This document shows, piece after piece, positions 7,842 to 16,890 of a DNA stretch of 51,263 nucleotides. A program made the translations under genes and the position numbers. The stretch is from an uncultured Clostridia bacterium. GTDB lineage: Bacteria > Bacillota > Clostridia > TANB77 > CAG-508. How positions within the stretch are numbered: position 1 is the stretch's first letter; each line of letters starts with the position of its first letter. The stretch covers positions 1-51,263 of the forward strand of contig CALXWV010000004.1 of NCBI GenBank assembly GCA_944392515.1. The letters run 5' to 3'. The notes beneath the pieces are model-generated. The model ran no database searches and was not told where the DNA came from. It saw only the letters and a program-made list of their open reading frames with translations.

Positions 7842-9410
7842 TTATTGTTTCATCATATTTTTAATAGCTTCTACTTCCTCTTCTTCCTTTAATCTCATAA
7901 AAATTGGTTCACCTTTTTCAATAACTTTTATATTCTTTATATTTTTATATTCTTTTAAAGTGTCCCAATTTACATTACTGCCCATTCCTAGTTGTCTTAA
8001 CATATTATCTGATGTATCTTTCATTAGTGGTCTTATTAAAATTGCAATTTCTCTTAAATTTGCAACTAAGTGATAAATACAAGATTTAAGTTTTTCTATA
8101 TTCTCTTCATCTTTAGCTAAAGCCCAAGGTGATGTTTCATCAATGTATTTATTTGTTCTTGAAATATAATTCCATACTTCTTTTAAGCTATTTGCAAATT
8201 CAAAATTATTTATTTCACGATTATAACTTTCTATTACATCCTTTGATGCTTTTTCTAAATCTTCATCAACATCATTTTTGATTCCATTATATTCTGGAAC
8301 CTTACCTTCAAAATATTTATTAACCATAGATATAGTTCTATTTAATAGATTACTTAAATCATTACATAAATCATAATTGTATCTTTGTACAAATTCTTCT
8401 GGTGAAAATAAACCATCTTGTGATGAAGGTACTTCTCTAATTAAGAAATATTTAGTAGCATCTAGACCATATCTTTCAATTAGTTGTTCTGGATAAATTA
8501 CATTTCCTTTAGATTTACTCATTTTACCATCTTTCATCATAATCCAGTTGTGTACAAATATTGTTTTAGGAAGTGGCAAATCTAGTGCCATTAAGAATAT
8601 TGGCCAATAAATTAAATGGAATCTAGCAATATCTTTTCCAACTATATGAAGGTCTGCTGGCCAGTATTTCTTAAACATACTATCATCATCAGATAAATAT
8701 CCTAGAGCTGTTATATAGTTAGTTAGTGCATCAAGCCATACATATATAACATGTTTTGGATCACTCTTAACTTTTATTCCCCAATCAAAAGAAGTTCTTG
8801 TAACACATAAATCTTCTAAACCTAGTTTTATAAAGTTATTAATCATCTCTGTTTTTCTATATTCTGGTTTTATAAAGTCTGGATGAGAATTATAAAATTC
8901 TAAAAGTCTATCTGCATATTTTTTCATATTAAAAAAATATGCTTCTTCTTTCATCTTTTTAACTTCTCTTCCACAATCTGGGCACTTGCCATCTACTAAT
9001 TGTGTTTCAGTAAAATATGATTCACAAGGCTTGCAGTACCAACCTTCATATTCTCCTTTATATATGTCACCTTGTTTTAAAAATCTTTCAAATATTTCTT
9101 GAACAGCTCTTTCATGATATTCATCAGTTGTTCTCATAAATATATCATTATCTATTTTCATTGTTTTCCATAATTTTTTAGCTGCATCTGCTTGAATATC
9201 TACATATTCTTTAGGAGACATATTAGCTTCTTTTGCCTTATCTTCTATTTTTTGTCCATGTTCATCCACACCAGTTAACATTAATGAGTCATATCCTTGC
9301 ATTACTTTTAGCCTCTTTAACATATCTGCTAAAACAGTAGTATACGCTGTTCCAATATGAAATTTTCCACTTGGATAATAAATTGGTGTTGTTACATAAT
9401 ATTTGCTCAT
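7842..9410 (-). CDS. metG: Methionyl-tRNA synthetase
   Basis: Charges tRNA-Met. A class I enzyme with the signature HIGT (residues 18-21) and KMSKS (296-300), and a zinc knuckle with Cys126/Cys129 and Cys143/Cys146. The 522 residues end after the anticodon-binding helical domain, so the C-terminal tRNA-binding/dimer domain found in the roughly 660-residue Bacillus enzyme is absent. TAGGAGG precedes the ATG. Upstream leader DNA carries two small hairpins but no T-box signature that I can see. Confidence 0.97.
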   Translation of the reverse strand: MSKYYVTTPIYYPSGKFHIGTAYTTVLADMLKRLKVMQGYDSLMLTGVDEHGQKIEDKAKEANMSPKEYVDIQADAAKKLWKTMKIDNDIFMRTTDEYHERAVQEIFERFLKQGDIYKGEYEGWYCKPCESYFTETQLVDGKCPDCGREVKKMKEEAYFFNMKKYADRLLEFYNSHPDFIKPEYRKTEMINNFIKLGLEDLCVTRTSFDWGIKVKSDPKHVIYVWLDALTNYITALGYLSDDDSMFKKYWPADLHIVGKDIARFHLIYWPIFLMALDLPLPKTIFVHNWIMMKDGKMSKSKGNVIYPEQLIERYGLDATKYFLIREVPSSQDGLFSPEEFVQRYNYDLCNDLSNLLNRTISMVNKYFEGKVPEYNGIKNDVDEDLEKASKDVIESYNREINNFEFANSLKEVWNYISRTNKYIDETSPWALAKDEENIEKLKSCIYHLVANLREIAILIRPLMKDTSDNMLRQLGMGSNVNWDTLKEYKNIKNIKVIEKGEPIFMRLKEEEEVEAIKNMMKQ

Positions 9411-9679
9411 ATTTTCTCCTCCTATTTTTAATCTTTATTCATATAACTTTAATTTATATGAATACTAATAAGAGTATTATATCACATAAAGTAATTAAAT
9501 TCCATAATTATATAAATATATTTTGTATTATATTTTAGCAAAAGTATAGTAAGTTGTCATAAAATTTCTGCCTCAGATATTTTTTAACCCACTTTTATCA
9601 TCATCTTTTTTGCTAAATAGCTATTATTTATTTTTCAAGTTCTTTCTTGTTTTTATATTATTAATTGAAAGAGAAACAT
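9411..9679 (-). other. metG leader and gap
   Basis: No gene was found. A perfect 10-bp hairpin (9437-9446 with 9454-9463) and a 6-bp hairpin (AATACT/AGTATT, 9462-9477) lie just upstream of the metG SD, in the expected 5' UTR. The remainder to 9679 is AT-rich with nothing recognisable, apart from carrying the 3' end of the ATPase transcript. Confidence 0.4.
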
Positions 9680-10867
9680 TTACTTATTTGATAACCAATC
9701 TAAAACATTCATCTTTTTTATTCCATTATAATCAGCTACTGGATCTATATCCATTGTTAGTATATATTTAGGATAATGGTCATTTACCTCTTGCAATGGC
9801 TCTAACTCCCTTTCTAGTGTTGCCTTTTCCCTTGTTGTATATGCTACTTGAAAATAAGTAAATCCTTCTTTATTCTCTGCTACAAAATTCACTTCCTTTT
9901 CTCCTGTTTTTCCAACATATACTTTATAACCTCTTCTTATAAGCTCAAGATATACTATATTTTCCAATATATGTCCTGCATCAATATTTCTTCTACCTAA
10001 TAAAGCATATCTCATAGTTACATCAGTTGCATAATACTTTTCTCCTGATTGTAAATATTGTTTTCCCTTTACATCAAATCTTGAAACCTTATTAAATATA
10101 TAGCTTTCAACTAATGCATCAACATAACTTTCAACTGTATGAACAGATATAGGTCTACCATCTGAAGTTAACGTATCTGCTATTTTCTTTATTGATAAAC
10201 AATTTCCAATATTGTTAAACATAAATTTGGCAACTGTTCTAATCATTGATATATTAGATATTTTCTTTTTTTGTGCTACATCTTTTAAAATTATAGTATT
10301 ATATAAAGCATCTAAATAATCATCTACTTCTCCCTCATCATCTAAATTTAAAGCATATGGAAATGAACTTCGATTTATATAATTTAAATATATTTTTTCG
10401 TCTGCCTCTTTTTTATAATAATTTATATATTCTTCAAATGATAATGGATACATTTTTATTTCTATGTATCTTCCAGTTAATAATGTTGCTAATTCTCCAG
10501 ATAATAAATAAGCATTAGAGCCTGTTATATATACATCTACATTTTTTATAATATAAAGTCCATCAACCGCTTTTTGAAATTCTGGAACATTTTGAACTTC
10601 ATCTAAAAATACATAATATTGCTTATTATCTTTTATTTGTTCTTTTACAAATTTATATAGCTCTTTATAAGTATTAAATTCATTATCTGGATTTTCAAGA
10701 TTTATTGATATTATATGATTATTTTCTATTCCTATGTTTTTTAAATAATCAATATATAGTTCAAATAAGGTTGATTTTCCACATCTTCTAATTCCTGTTA
10801 CAACTTTTATTAAATCCTTGTCTTTCCATTTTTTTAATTTTTCTAAATAATCTTTTCTTTCTATCAT
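9680..10867 (-). CDS. AAA family ATPase with DUF4143-like C-terminus
   Basis: 395 residues. The N-terminal AAA_14 domain has Walker A GIRRCGKST (residues 25-33) and Walker B YYVFLDEVQ (about 84-92), with a sensor ITGSNAYLL. The middle is a winged-helix segment, and the C-terminal DUF4143 has a nuclease-like core (GEKEVNFVAE then FQVAY), as in PD-(D/E)XK folds. These ATPases are common, often mobile, and of uncertain function. It is a single-gene unit; its promoter -35 is buried in a perfect palindrome, suggesting tight repression. Confidence 0.85.
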   Translation of the reverse strand: MIERKDYLEKLKKWKDKDLIKVVTGIRRCGKSTLFELYIDYLKNIGIENNHIISINLENPDNEFNTYKELYKFVKEQIKDNKQYYVFLDEVQNVPEFQKAVDGLYIIKNVDVYITGSNAYLLSGELATLLTGRYIEIKMYPLSFEEYINYYKKEADEKIYLNYINRSSFPYALNLDDEGEVDDYLDALYNTIILKDVAQKKKISNISMIRTVAKFMFNNIGNCLSIKKIADTLTSDGRPISVHTVESYVDALVESYIFNKVSRFDVKGKQYLQSGEKYYATDVTMRYALLGRRNIDAGHILENIVYLELIRRGYKVYVGKTGEKEVNFVAENKEGFTYFQVAYTTREKATLERELEPLQEVNDHYPKYILTMDIDPVADYNGIKKMNVLDWLSNK

Positions 10868-10930
10868 ATTTAAAATTATTCCTTTCTTATATATAAGTAT
10901 AACCTAAAAGAGTTAAATTATTTCATTACC

Positions 10931-10977
10931 ATTATACTATATTTTCAAATAATTTGCAACAGATTGCAAATTATTTG
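10931..10977 (-). promoter_or_regulatory. Promoter of the AAA ATPase overlapped by a perfect palindromic operator
   Basis: On the minus strand TTGCAA (10954-10959) is followed after 17 bases by TATAAT (10931-10936). The -35 lies inside a perfect 14-bp inverted repeat (10946-10959 and 10964-10977, 4-base centre). A repressor binding here would block the -35. Confidence 0.65.
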
Positions 10978-10999
10978 TGTTTTTATTAAAATTTGCACT

Positions 11000-11143
11000 C
11001 TATTTTAAATGTGTCAATTTTATTTTTTCTTTTCTATAGCTTGCAACTAGATTGAAGTTTTCATTTTCTGTTGTTGCAAAATCTCCCTCTGTTTCTTGGT
11101 TAATATTATTTCTTATTATATTACTTGTAAATGCACAAAAAAA
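11000..11143 (-). pseudogene. Possible C-terminal gene remnant (47 codons, no start)
   Basis: Open from a stop at 11144-11146 to TAG at 11000-11002. The deduced peptide has a polar, protein-like composition (ETEGDFATTENENFNL, then YRKEKIKL), but no start codon with an SD and no family that I recognise. It could be chance in AT-rich DNA. Confidence 0.2.
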
Positions 11144-11182
11144 CTATGAATCTTAAGCATATTTTAAATACATAGCTTTTTT
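11133..11182. repeat. Hairpin element related to that at 38894-38950
   Basis: Both begin GCACAAAAA, then ACTATG, a TTAAG core and ACATAG followed by T. This copy has a shorter, imperfect stem. Read on the minus strand it ends in seven T, like a terminator. Confidence 0.4.
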
Positions 11183-11220
11183 ATTCTTTCTTTACAATGT
11201 CCAAAGCAAATTTATAATAT

Positions 11221-11247
11221 TTAGGCAGTCTTTTTTAGACTGCCTAA
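11221..11247 (-). terminator. Hairpin after the ABC permease
   Basis: A perfect 10-bp stem TTAGGCAGTC/GACTGCCTAA (11221-11230, 11238-11247) lies 7 bases after the stop. The minus-strand tail is AAATATTATAAATTT, without a clean T run, so termination may be partial. Confidence 0.6.
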
Positions 11248-11253
11248 TCTTAG

Positions 11254-13911
11254 TTATATATTATCTTTTCTAATTGTTTCTATTATGTTTTGCTTATTTA
11301 TCTTATTTATTGAATACTTCATTATACCACCAATTAATAAGAATACAATTATTACTGCAATGGCTGTTGGTATTGTTGGAAATGTATATGGCATCATTAT
11401 TCCTGCATTAAATGCTAGGTATAATAAGTATGAACCTAGTACTCCAAGTGGAACTCCTATTATTATTGATTTTAAACCATAGAATATGCTTTCTAATCTA
11501 ATCATTCTATTAAATTCTTTTTTAGTCATTCCAATTGATTTTAGATTTGCAAATTCTTTACTTCTTAAATTCATATTGCTTGTTATTGTATTAAATATAT
11601 TTGTAACTCCAATTAATGATATTACTATTATAAATCCATAAAGGAATATTGCTATTATTATAATTAATGAAGTTTGTCTATTTGCTTCCGCTTCTATATT
11701 ATAAGTACCTATGTTTTTATATTCTTTCTTTATTTCTTGTTCAAATTTATCTGGATTATCTACATCTACATAAAGGCTACCAAAATGCCAATCCATTTTA
11801 TCCATAAATTCATCACTTACTACCATTACACCTTGATTATATGATGAACCTTCTAATCCCATAGGCTTTTTGGTTGTTTGAGCTATGATTTTTGCACTAC
11901 CTTCTACTGTATAATTTTTATCCTTTATTGTTTTATATTTTATCTCATCATTTTTATTATATTTATATAATTCTCCAATATATTTTTTATAACTTCCATC
12001 CTCATTATTATATATGTATCTTTCAAAGTCATCTATCCATATTATTTTATCTTTTGCATCTTCATAATTTAATCCTAAATCTTTTAAATATCTATTATAT
12101 TCTTCATTACCCAAAGATACCATTGTTACAAAATATGTCTCATTTTCTTCATAACTAGAATAACCGCTTAAATATTCTTTTCCTTCATCAGATAACTTTA
12201 GTTCATTTTTATCCATTGTAAGAGAAGTAAATTTTGTAATTGAATATCTTTTTACATTTTGATTATTTGCTATTTGCCTATATTGATTATATACTTCCTC
12301 ATCATCTTTCATTTCTCTATTTACTGATAGCATCAAATTATATTTATAATCTTGAAATGATTGACTTGATATATTAAAACCATATTGCACTAAAGATGTA
12401 ACTGATATAAAGATAAATATACTTACAACTAATGAAATTACTGTTGTACGATACTTTTTCTTGTTTCTTTTTAAGTTTTTATAAGCTATATCTCCACCTA
12501 CCCCAAAAATCTTTTTAATTATTTTAGGTGATTTTACTTTTTTACCTTTTATTTTTATATCTTCACTACTTCTTATTGCATCAATTGGAGATACTTTCGA
12601 TGCTCTTCTAGCAGATGATCTACATGAAAAGTAAATTGTAATTGTTCCTAAAACTATAGAGAATATTATTGCTAAAATTGGAAGAGAATATATAAAATTC
12701 ACATCTTCTGCAATATTTTTTATTAATTTATTTAAAATAATTGATAAAATCCAGTTTACTAAAATTCCAAGTATTATTCCTGATGGAATTCCTATAATTC
12801 CAAGTACAAATCCTTCAAATAATACATTTTTTCTTATTTGTTTTTTTGTAGCTCCTATAGAGGATAACATTCCATATTGCCTTGTTCTTTCAGTTATTGA
12901 TATTGCAAAACTATTTCTTATTACAAATACACTTGAAATTATTATTATAACTAGAACTACTATTCCAACTAGATATAACATCCTCATATATGAGCTATTA
13001 ACACCTACTCCTTCTATTTGAAGTAAGCTTGTATTAAGTCCAATATCATATTTACTTCCAACTTCTTCTTTAGCAGTTCCTGTGCTAAGCTCCATTATAT
13101 CTACATAATTATTTTCTTTTTCATAATTTAAATCTAATCCTAAGATATTACTTAATACTTCTTTATAATTTCGTAAGCCTTCTTTTGTAAAATTTGCATA
13201 TATATTCGCTGTTTTTCCTAAATTATTTACATCTAAATATGTAAGTGCAGTAAAACCGGGTGCTGAATAAGGTTCTAATTCATAATTTACTCTATCCATT
13301 ATTCCTACAATAGTGTATTCTTTAGTATACATACTTTCTAAATATTCATCTTCTGTATAAATATCATCTTGGTCAAGTTCTTTTCCATCTAATAGTCTTT
13401 TTGATACCTCTAAGGATAAAGTATCTCCTATTTTTAATGGATTTTCTGGTTCTTTTAATTCTAAGTTATCTCCTTCAGATAACATATAATCATAAATATT
13501 TTTACTTATAACTATTTCACTACTGTTTGTTGGAAATCTTCCTTCTGTTAAATTTATTGGAAGTTTATCTTTAGCACTACTATCTATTCCTAAGATATAA
13601 AAATACGGTTTATAATCATTATTTGATTCTTTAAATCTTGCATAACCAATACTAGATGTTAGAAAATAATTATCTATATTTCTATTTTCTTCTATATATG
13701 ATAATTCTTCTATTGGTACATTTTTAAATTCTACTTCATAATCTCCATTTGTTTTTCTAAAATATTCTTTTAATGTAGCCTGACTACTAGTTACCATACC
13801 TGCAACTACTGTAATTAATGCAGTAGAGAGTATTATTCCTATTATTGTAACTAATGTTCTTTTCTTATTAAGCTTTAAACTTTTTAAGGTAAGTTTGTTT
13901 AAAATCTTCAT
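11254..13911 (-). CDS. ABC transporter permease, duplicated FtsX/MacB type (885 aa)
   Basis: Membrane subunit of an exporter or mechanotransmission ABC system. Helices are seen at about 17-39, then a large outer domain (about 40-305), three helices (about 308-430) with the FtsX signature YGMLSSIGATKKQI, then a second half with a helix near 490-510, another outer domain of about 230 residues, and three helices from about 750 with the matching EFANLKSIGMTKKEF motif. Eight membrane helices and two FtsX units resemble peptide or lipoprotein export permeases, and differ from the 10-helix BceB layout. The ATPase gene lies 44 bases upstream in the same operon. Confidence 0.9.
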   Translation of the reverse strand: MKILNKLTLKSLKLNKKRTLVTIIGIILSTALITVVAGMVTSSQATLKEYFRKTNGDYEVEFKNVPIEELSYIEENRNIDNYFLTSSIGYARFKESNNDYKPYFYILGIDSSAKDKLPINLTEGRFPTNSSEIVISKNIYDYMLSEGDNLELKEPENPLKIGDTLSLEVSKRLLDGKELDQDDIYTEDEYLESMYTKEYTIVGIMDRVNYELEPYSAPGFTALTYLDVNNLGKTANIYANFTKEGLRNYKEVLSNILGLDLNYEKENNYVDIMELSTGTAKEEVGSKYDIGLNTSLLQIEGVGVNSSYMRMLYLVGIVVLVIIIISSVFVIRNSFAISITERTRQYGMLSSIGATKKQIRKNVLFEGFVLGIIGIPSGIILGILVNWILSIILNKLIKNIAEDVNFIYSLPILAIIFSIVLGTITIYFSCRSSARRASKVSPIDAIRSSEDIKIKGKKVKSPKIIKKIFGVGGDIAYKNLKRNKKKYRTTVISLVVSIFIFISVTSLVQYGFNISSQSFQDYKYNLMLSVNREMKDDEEVYNQYRQIANNQNVKRYSITKFTSLTMDKNELKLSDEGKEYLSGYSSYEENETYFVTMVSLGNEEYNRYLKDLGLNYEDAKDKIIWIDDFERYIYNNEDGSYKKYIGELYKYNKNDEIKYKTIKDKNYTVEGSAKIIAQTTKKPMGLEGSSYNQGVMVVSDEFMDKMDWHFGSLYVDVDNPDKFEQEIKKEYKNIGTYNIEAEANRQTSLIIIIAIFLYGFIIVISLIGVTNIFNTITSNMNLRSKEFANLKSIGMTKKEFNRMIRLESIFYGLKSIIIGVPLGVLGSYLLYLAFNAGIMMPYTFPTIPTAIAVIIVFLLIGGIMKYSINKINKQNIIETIRKDNI

Positions 13912-13955
13912 TTTCCTTACATGATATATATAATATATCTTTACTCCTTTCCCTC

Positions 13956-14627
13956 TTATTTTTCTTTAACTATTTTTCCATCTTCTATTGTAAGTACTCT
14001 ATCTGCTTCATTTGCTATTTCTAAATTATGTGTTATCATAATTATTGTTTGTTTATACTTCTTATTTGTTAGTTTTAATAATTCAACAATTTCTTCACTA
14101 GCTTTTGAATCTAAGTTTCCTGTAGGTTCATCTGCTAGAATTATTGCTGGATTATTAATTAGAGCCCTACCTATAGATACTCTTTGTTGTTGTCCTCCAG
14201 ATAGTTCATTTGGAAGATGTTTTCTTCTATTTTCTAATCCTAAACTTTTTAATAATTCATTTAGTCTTTTTTCATCAACCTTATTTCCATCTAAATCACA
14301 AGGAAGAGTAATATTTTCTTCAACATTTAATATTGGTATTAAATTATAGAATTGATATATTATTCCTACTTGTCTTCTTCTAAATATAGCTAAGTTATCA
14401 TCACTTAAAGAATAAATATCTTTTCCATCTACATAAACCTTACCAGATGTAGGTCTATCAACTCCTCCAAGCAAATGTAGTAAAGTAGACTTACCACTTC
14501 CAGAACTTCCTACTATTGCTAAAAACTCTCCTTTTTCTACTGAAAAGCTAACATTATCTACAGCAATTACTTCACTTTCTCCTTTTCCATATTTTTTTGT
14601 TAAATTCTCAACTCTTAAAATTTCCAT
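13956..14627 (-). CDS. ABC transporter ATP-binding protein (MacB/LolD type)
   Basis: 223 residues. Walker A GSSGSGKST, Q-loop YQFYNLIP, signature LSGGQQQR, Walker B ILADEPTGNLDS (with the NLDS D-loop typical of MacB/LolD/BceA-like ATPases) and the H-loop MITHN are all intact. A longer frame reaches 14705, but that start would lie upstream of the -10 element at 14683-14688, so the ATG at 14627 is chosen. It powers the permease encoded 44 bases downstream. The divergence of its leader from the norm (SD 26 bases from the ATG) is described separately. Confidence 0.93.
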   Translation of the reverse strand: MEILRVENLTKKYGKGESEVIAVDNVSFSVEKGEFLAIVGSSGSGKSTLLHLLGGVDRPTSGKVYVDGKDIYSLSDDNLAIFRRRQVGIIYQFYNLIPILNVEENITLPCDLDGNKVDEKRLNELLKSLGLENRRKHLPNELSGGQQQRVSIGRALINNPAIILADEPTGNLDSKASEEIVELLKLTNKKYKQTIIMITHNLEIANEADRVLTIEDGKIVKEK

Positions 14628-14636
14628 AATTTTTTT

Positions 14637-14659
14637 CGTATAAATTATACGATCCTCCT
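14637..14659 (-). promoter_or_regulatory. SD separated from the ATG by a perfect palindrome
   Basis: AGGAGG (minus strand, 14654-14659) is 26 bases from the ATG at 14627. Between them CGTATAA-A-TTATACG (14637-14651, plus-strand reading) can fold into a 6-bp hairpin, which would shorten the effective spacing to about 11 bases. Confidence 0.5.
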
Positions 14660-14682
14660 TTTTTTCATTTTCTTTTAAATAT

Positions 14683-14715
14683 ATTATACTTACTGAAAGT
14701 GACATTTAAATGACA
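14683..14715 (-). promoter_or_regulatory. ABC operon promoter with TGTCA-N6-TGTCA direct repeat
   Basis: TATAAT (14683-14688 on the minus strand) has no good -35. Instead two copies of TGTCA (14711-14715 and 14700-14704), 11 bases apart start to start, occupy the -35 region. Direct repeats with 11-base period at the -35 are the usual site of OmpR/PhoB-family activators; the adjacent response regulator is the obvious candidate. Confidence 0.6.
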
Positions 14716-14755
14716 ATTAATCTTTTTATTTTATTACCTAATAATATCTAGTTAC

Positions 14756-14805
14756 AAAAAAGCTGCTTATAAAATATTTGTATATACTTTGTAAGCAGCT
14801 TTTTT
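14756..14805 (-). terminator. Bidirectional intrinsic terminator after the histidine kinase gene
   Basis: A perfect 14-bp stem AAAAAAGCTGCTTA/TAAGCAGCTTTTTT (about 14756-14769, 14792-14805) separates the two-component operon from the ABC operon. Confidence 0.85.
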
Positions 14806-14872
14806 AATAAAATTATTATTATATTATTATTTATTATAATATTTTTATTATTTGTTATTGTATTCTTTTATA

Positions 14873-16087
14873 TTATCTTTCATAAAAATATATTTTAAAT
14901 GTTGTTCCTTCATTTAATTTGGAAGTGCACGTTATTGATGCATTTTGCTTTTCTAAAATAGATTTTGAAAGTGAAAGACCTATTCCAAAACTATTTTCTG
15001 ATGAATTTTTACCTTTATAAAATCTATCAAAAATATGTTTTAAATCTTTATTATCTATTCCTTCTCCTTCATCTTTTATAATTAATTCTGTATATACATT
15101 AGTTTCTCTAATTTCTACAAATATCTTTTTATTTTCTTTGGTATGTTCTATACAATTTTTTATTATATTAGTGATTGCTTCTAATGTCCATTTATAATCG
15201 CCAATTATATATGCTTCTTTTAAAGAAATAATTACCTCTTGATTTTTTATTTCTAGTGGTATTTCTAGATTTCTTATAGCTTCATTAACCAGCTTTTCTA
15301 AATCATATTTTTCTTTTTCAAATTCAACTGTTCCACTATCTAATTTGGATAATTTTAGTAAAGAAATAGTTAAAAAGCTTATGTTTTCAACTTGTCTGCT
15401 TATTTCATAAATGAATTTTTGCTTTGTTACATAATCCATATTTTCATTATCTTTTATTTCATCAAGCATTATAGATATTGATGTAAGTGGAGTTTTTATT
15501 TGGTGAGAAATATCTTGCAAACTTTTTGCTAAAAACTTTTTATCTTTTTTAGAATTTTCTGCTTCTTCTTTAAGCATTATTGTTATTTTATATAATTCAT
15601 TTCTTAAATTAGATAACTCATCTTCTCCATTTTCCTTTATTTTAAGTTCATAATTTTTTCTATTTATTTCTTTTATGTATTCAGTAATTTTAGATATTTT
15701 TCTTTTTTGAATTAAATTATTTATTATCCAAATTATTGTAATAAAAATAGCCAATGCTATTATTATACCTGAAGAATATATAATAATATTATTTTTAGAA
15801 TCTTCTAATTTTAATATAGCAGATTCTTCATTATTTATTCCATAATTTTTAGCTATATTGCTTCCTTCTTCAATATACTCTTGATTTTCTTTGCCATTTA
15901 ATATATTAATAATATCTTCTTCTGATACATCAGAATATTTTTCTTTAATTAAGCCTATTAGTTCATATACTCCCAAATTATATTCTTGTATAGAATTATT
16001 AAATTCGTTTTTTAAAACAAATATATTTGTTATTACTGCTATACATAAAAGTATTAATACACTTAAAATAATTTTAGTTTTTTTCAT
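14873..16087 (-). CDS. Sensor histidine kinase
   Basis: 404 residues. Helix 1 (about 5-25), an extracytoplasmic sensor loop of about 75 residues, helix 2 (about 104-125), a linker, then HisKA with DISHQIKTP (phosphoacceptor His195) and HATPase with N box TNIIKNCIEHT, G1 DEGEGID and G2 SFGIGLSLS. The sizeable outer loop distinguishes it from intramembrane-sensing BceS-like kinases. The start overlaps the response-regulator gene by 14 bases, so translation is coupled. It likely senses an envelope stress or peptide handled by the ABC exporter (inference from neighbourhood). Confidence 0.93.
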   Translation of the reverse strand: MKKTKIILSVLILLCIAVITNIFVLKNEFNNSIQEYNLGVYELIGLIKEKYSDVSEEDIINILNGKENQEYIEEGSNIAKNYGINNEESAILKLEDSKNNIIIYSSGIIIALAIFITIIWIINNLIQKRKISKITEYIKEINRKNYELKIKENGEDELSNLRNELYKITIMLKEEAENSKKDKKFLAKSLQDISHQIKTPLTSISIMLDEIKDNENMDYVTKQKFIYEISRQVENISFLTISLLKLSKLDSGTVEFEKEKYDLEKLVNEAIRNLEIPLEIKNQEVIISLKEAYIIGDYKWTLEAITNIIKNCIEHTKENKKIFVEIRETNVYTELIIKDEGEGIDNKDLKHIFDRFYKGKNSSENSFGIGLSLSKSILEKQNASITCTSKLNEGTTFKIYFYER

Positions 16088-16739
16088 CTACTTTATATCC
16101 TACTCCTCTAATAGTTTTTATAATTTTTCCTTCACTGTCTCCTATTTTTTCTCTTATTCTTTTTATATATACTGTAAGTGTATTATCATTTACAAAGTTT
16201 CCTGCTAAATCCCATATTTTATTTAGTATCATATCTCTAGTAACTAATTTATTTTTATTTGTAAATAAAAGAAGTAATATTTTAAATTCTAAACTTGTAA
16301 GTTCTATTACCTTCTCATCTTTTTTTACTTCCATATTTTCACTATCCAGCTCTATTCCATTGATATTTATGGTAGAAGAGGACATTTTATTGTACCTTCT
16401 TAATGCTACCTTTATTCTTGAAATTAATTCTTTAACTCTAAATGGTTTTACAATATAATCTTCTGCTCCTAAGTCTAAACCTTTAACTATATTAATTTCT
16501 TCATCTAATGCTGTCAAGAAAATTACTGGCACATCTTCTTTTTTCTTTACTTCCTTAAAAAAGTCAAATCCATTTCCATCTGGAAGAGTTATATCTAGCA
16601 AAATTAAATCATATTCATTATATTCTTTAGCTTCTTTTATTGTTTTTGCAGTTATTACTTTGAAACCTTCTTGCTCTAATGAGTATTTTAATCCCATTAT
16701 AATTGATTCACTATCTTCTACTAATAAAATTGTGTTCAT
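16074..16739 (-). CDS. Response regulator, OmpR/PhoB family
   Basis: 221 residues. The receiver domain has acidic residues at 8-9, phosphoacceptor Asp49 in LILLDITLP, the Thr in FLTALD and Lys in IVKPF. The C-terminal winged helix (about 125-218) shows the usual ITSLEFKIL...VTRDMILNKIW...YIKRIREKIG...IRGVGYK pattern. It is the first gene of the two-component operon, with a consensus promoter and GGGGGA before the ATG. Confidence 0.95.
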   Translation of the reverse strand: MNTILLVEDSESIIMGLKYSLEQEGFKVITAKTIKEAKEYNEYDLILLDITLPDGNGFDFFKEVKKKEDVPVIFLTALDEEINIVKGLDLGAEDYIVKPFRVKELISRIKVALRRYNKMSSSTININGIELDSENMEVKKDEKVIELTSLEFKILLLLFTNKNKLVTRDMILNKIWDLAGNFVNDNTLTVYIKRIREKIGDSEGKIIKTIRGVGYKVDEKN

Positions 16740-16758
16740 ATTATCCCCCTACATCTTT

Positions 16759-16787
16759 ATTATATCAAGTATTTTAGATAGTTTCAA
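16759..16787 (-). promoter_or_regulatory. Sigma-A promoter of the two-component operon
   Basis: TTGAAA (16782-16787), 17 bases, TATAAT (16759-16764) on the minus strand; the start of transcription would be close to the ATG. Confidence 0.8.
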
Positions 16788-16830
16788 TTAATATTTTCTT
16801 AAGATTACACTATCATGAATTATGTCAAAT

Positions 16831-16859
16831 TTGATTATTATACTTTTTTATGGTATAAT
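16831..16859 (+). promoter_or_regulatory. Sigma-A promoter of cassette 2
   Basis: TTGATT (16831-16836), 17 bases, TATAAT (16854-16859). It is divergent from the response-regulator promoter and has the same hexamers and spacing as the cassette 3 promoter. Confidence 0.8.
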
Positions 16860-16890
16860 AATATCATACACATTATCAGGAGGTGTTTGT

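Larger units (their letters stand above)
10978..11253. other. Gap between the ABC permease and the AAA ATPase
   Basis: No complete gene. From left to right: a short open stretch on the minus strand without a start (11000-11143), a hairpin element (11133-11182) related to the one at 38894-38950, and the hairpin after the permease stop (11221-11247). Confidence 0.5.

Noticed and set aside
9411..9679. T-box leader of metG
   Set aside because: No T-box sequence (TGGNACCGCG) or specifier loop can be found; only two short hairpins.
11892..12158. Plus-strand open frame opposite the ABC permease, and similar antisense frames over other genes
   Set aside because: Composition mirrors the real minus-strand genes, with no SD or family features; these are antisense shadows.
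13956..14705. Longer start for the ABC ATPase at 14705
   Set aside because: It would lie upstream of the promoter -10 and adds 26 residues not found in the family.
11254..16739. Classic Bce-type bacitracin resistance module
   Set aside because: The kinase has a real extracytoplasmic loop and the permease has a duplicated FtsX layout, not the single 10-helix BceB layout; only the general ABC plus two-component theme is shared.
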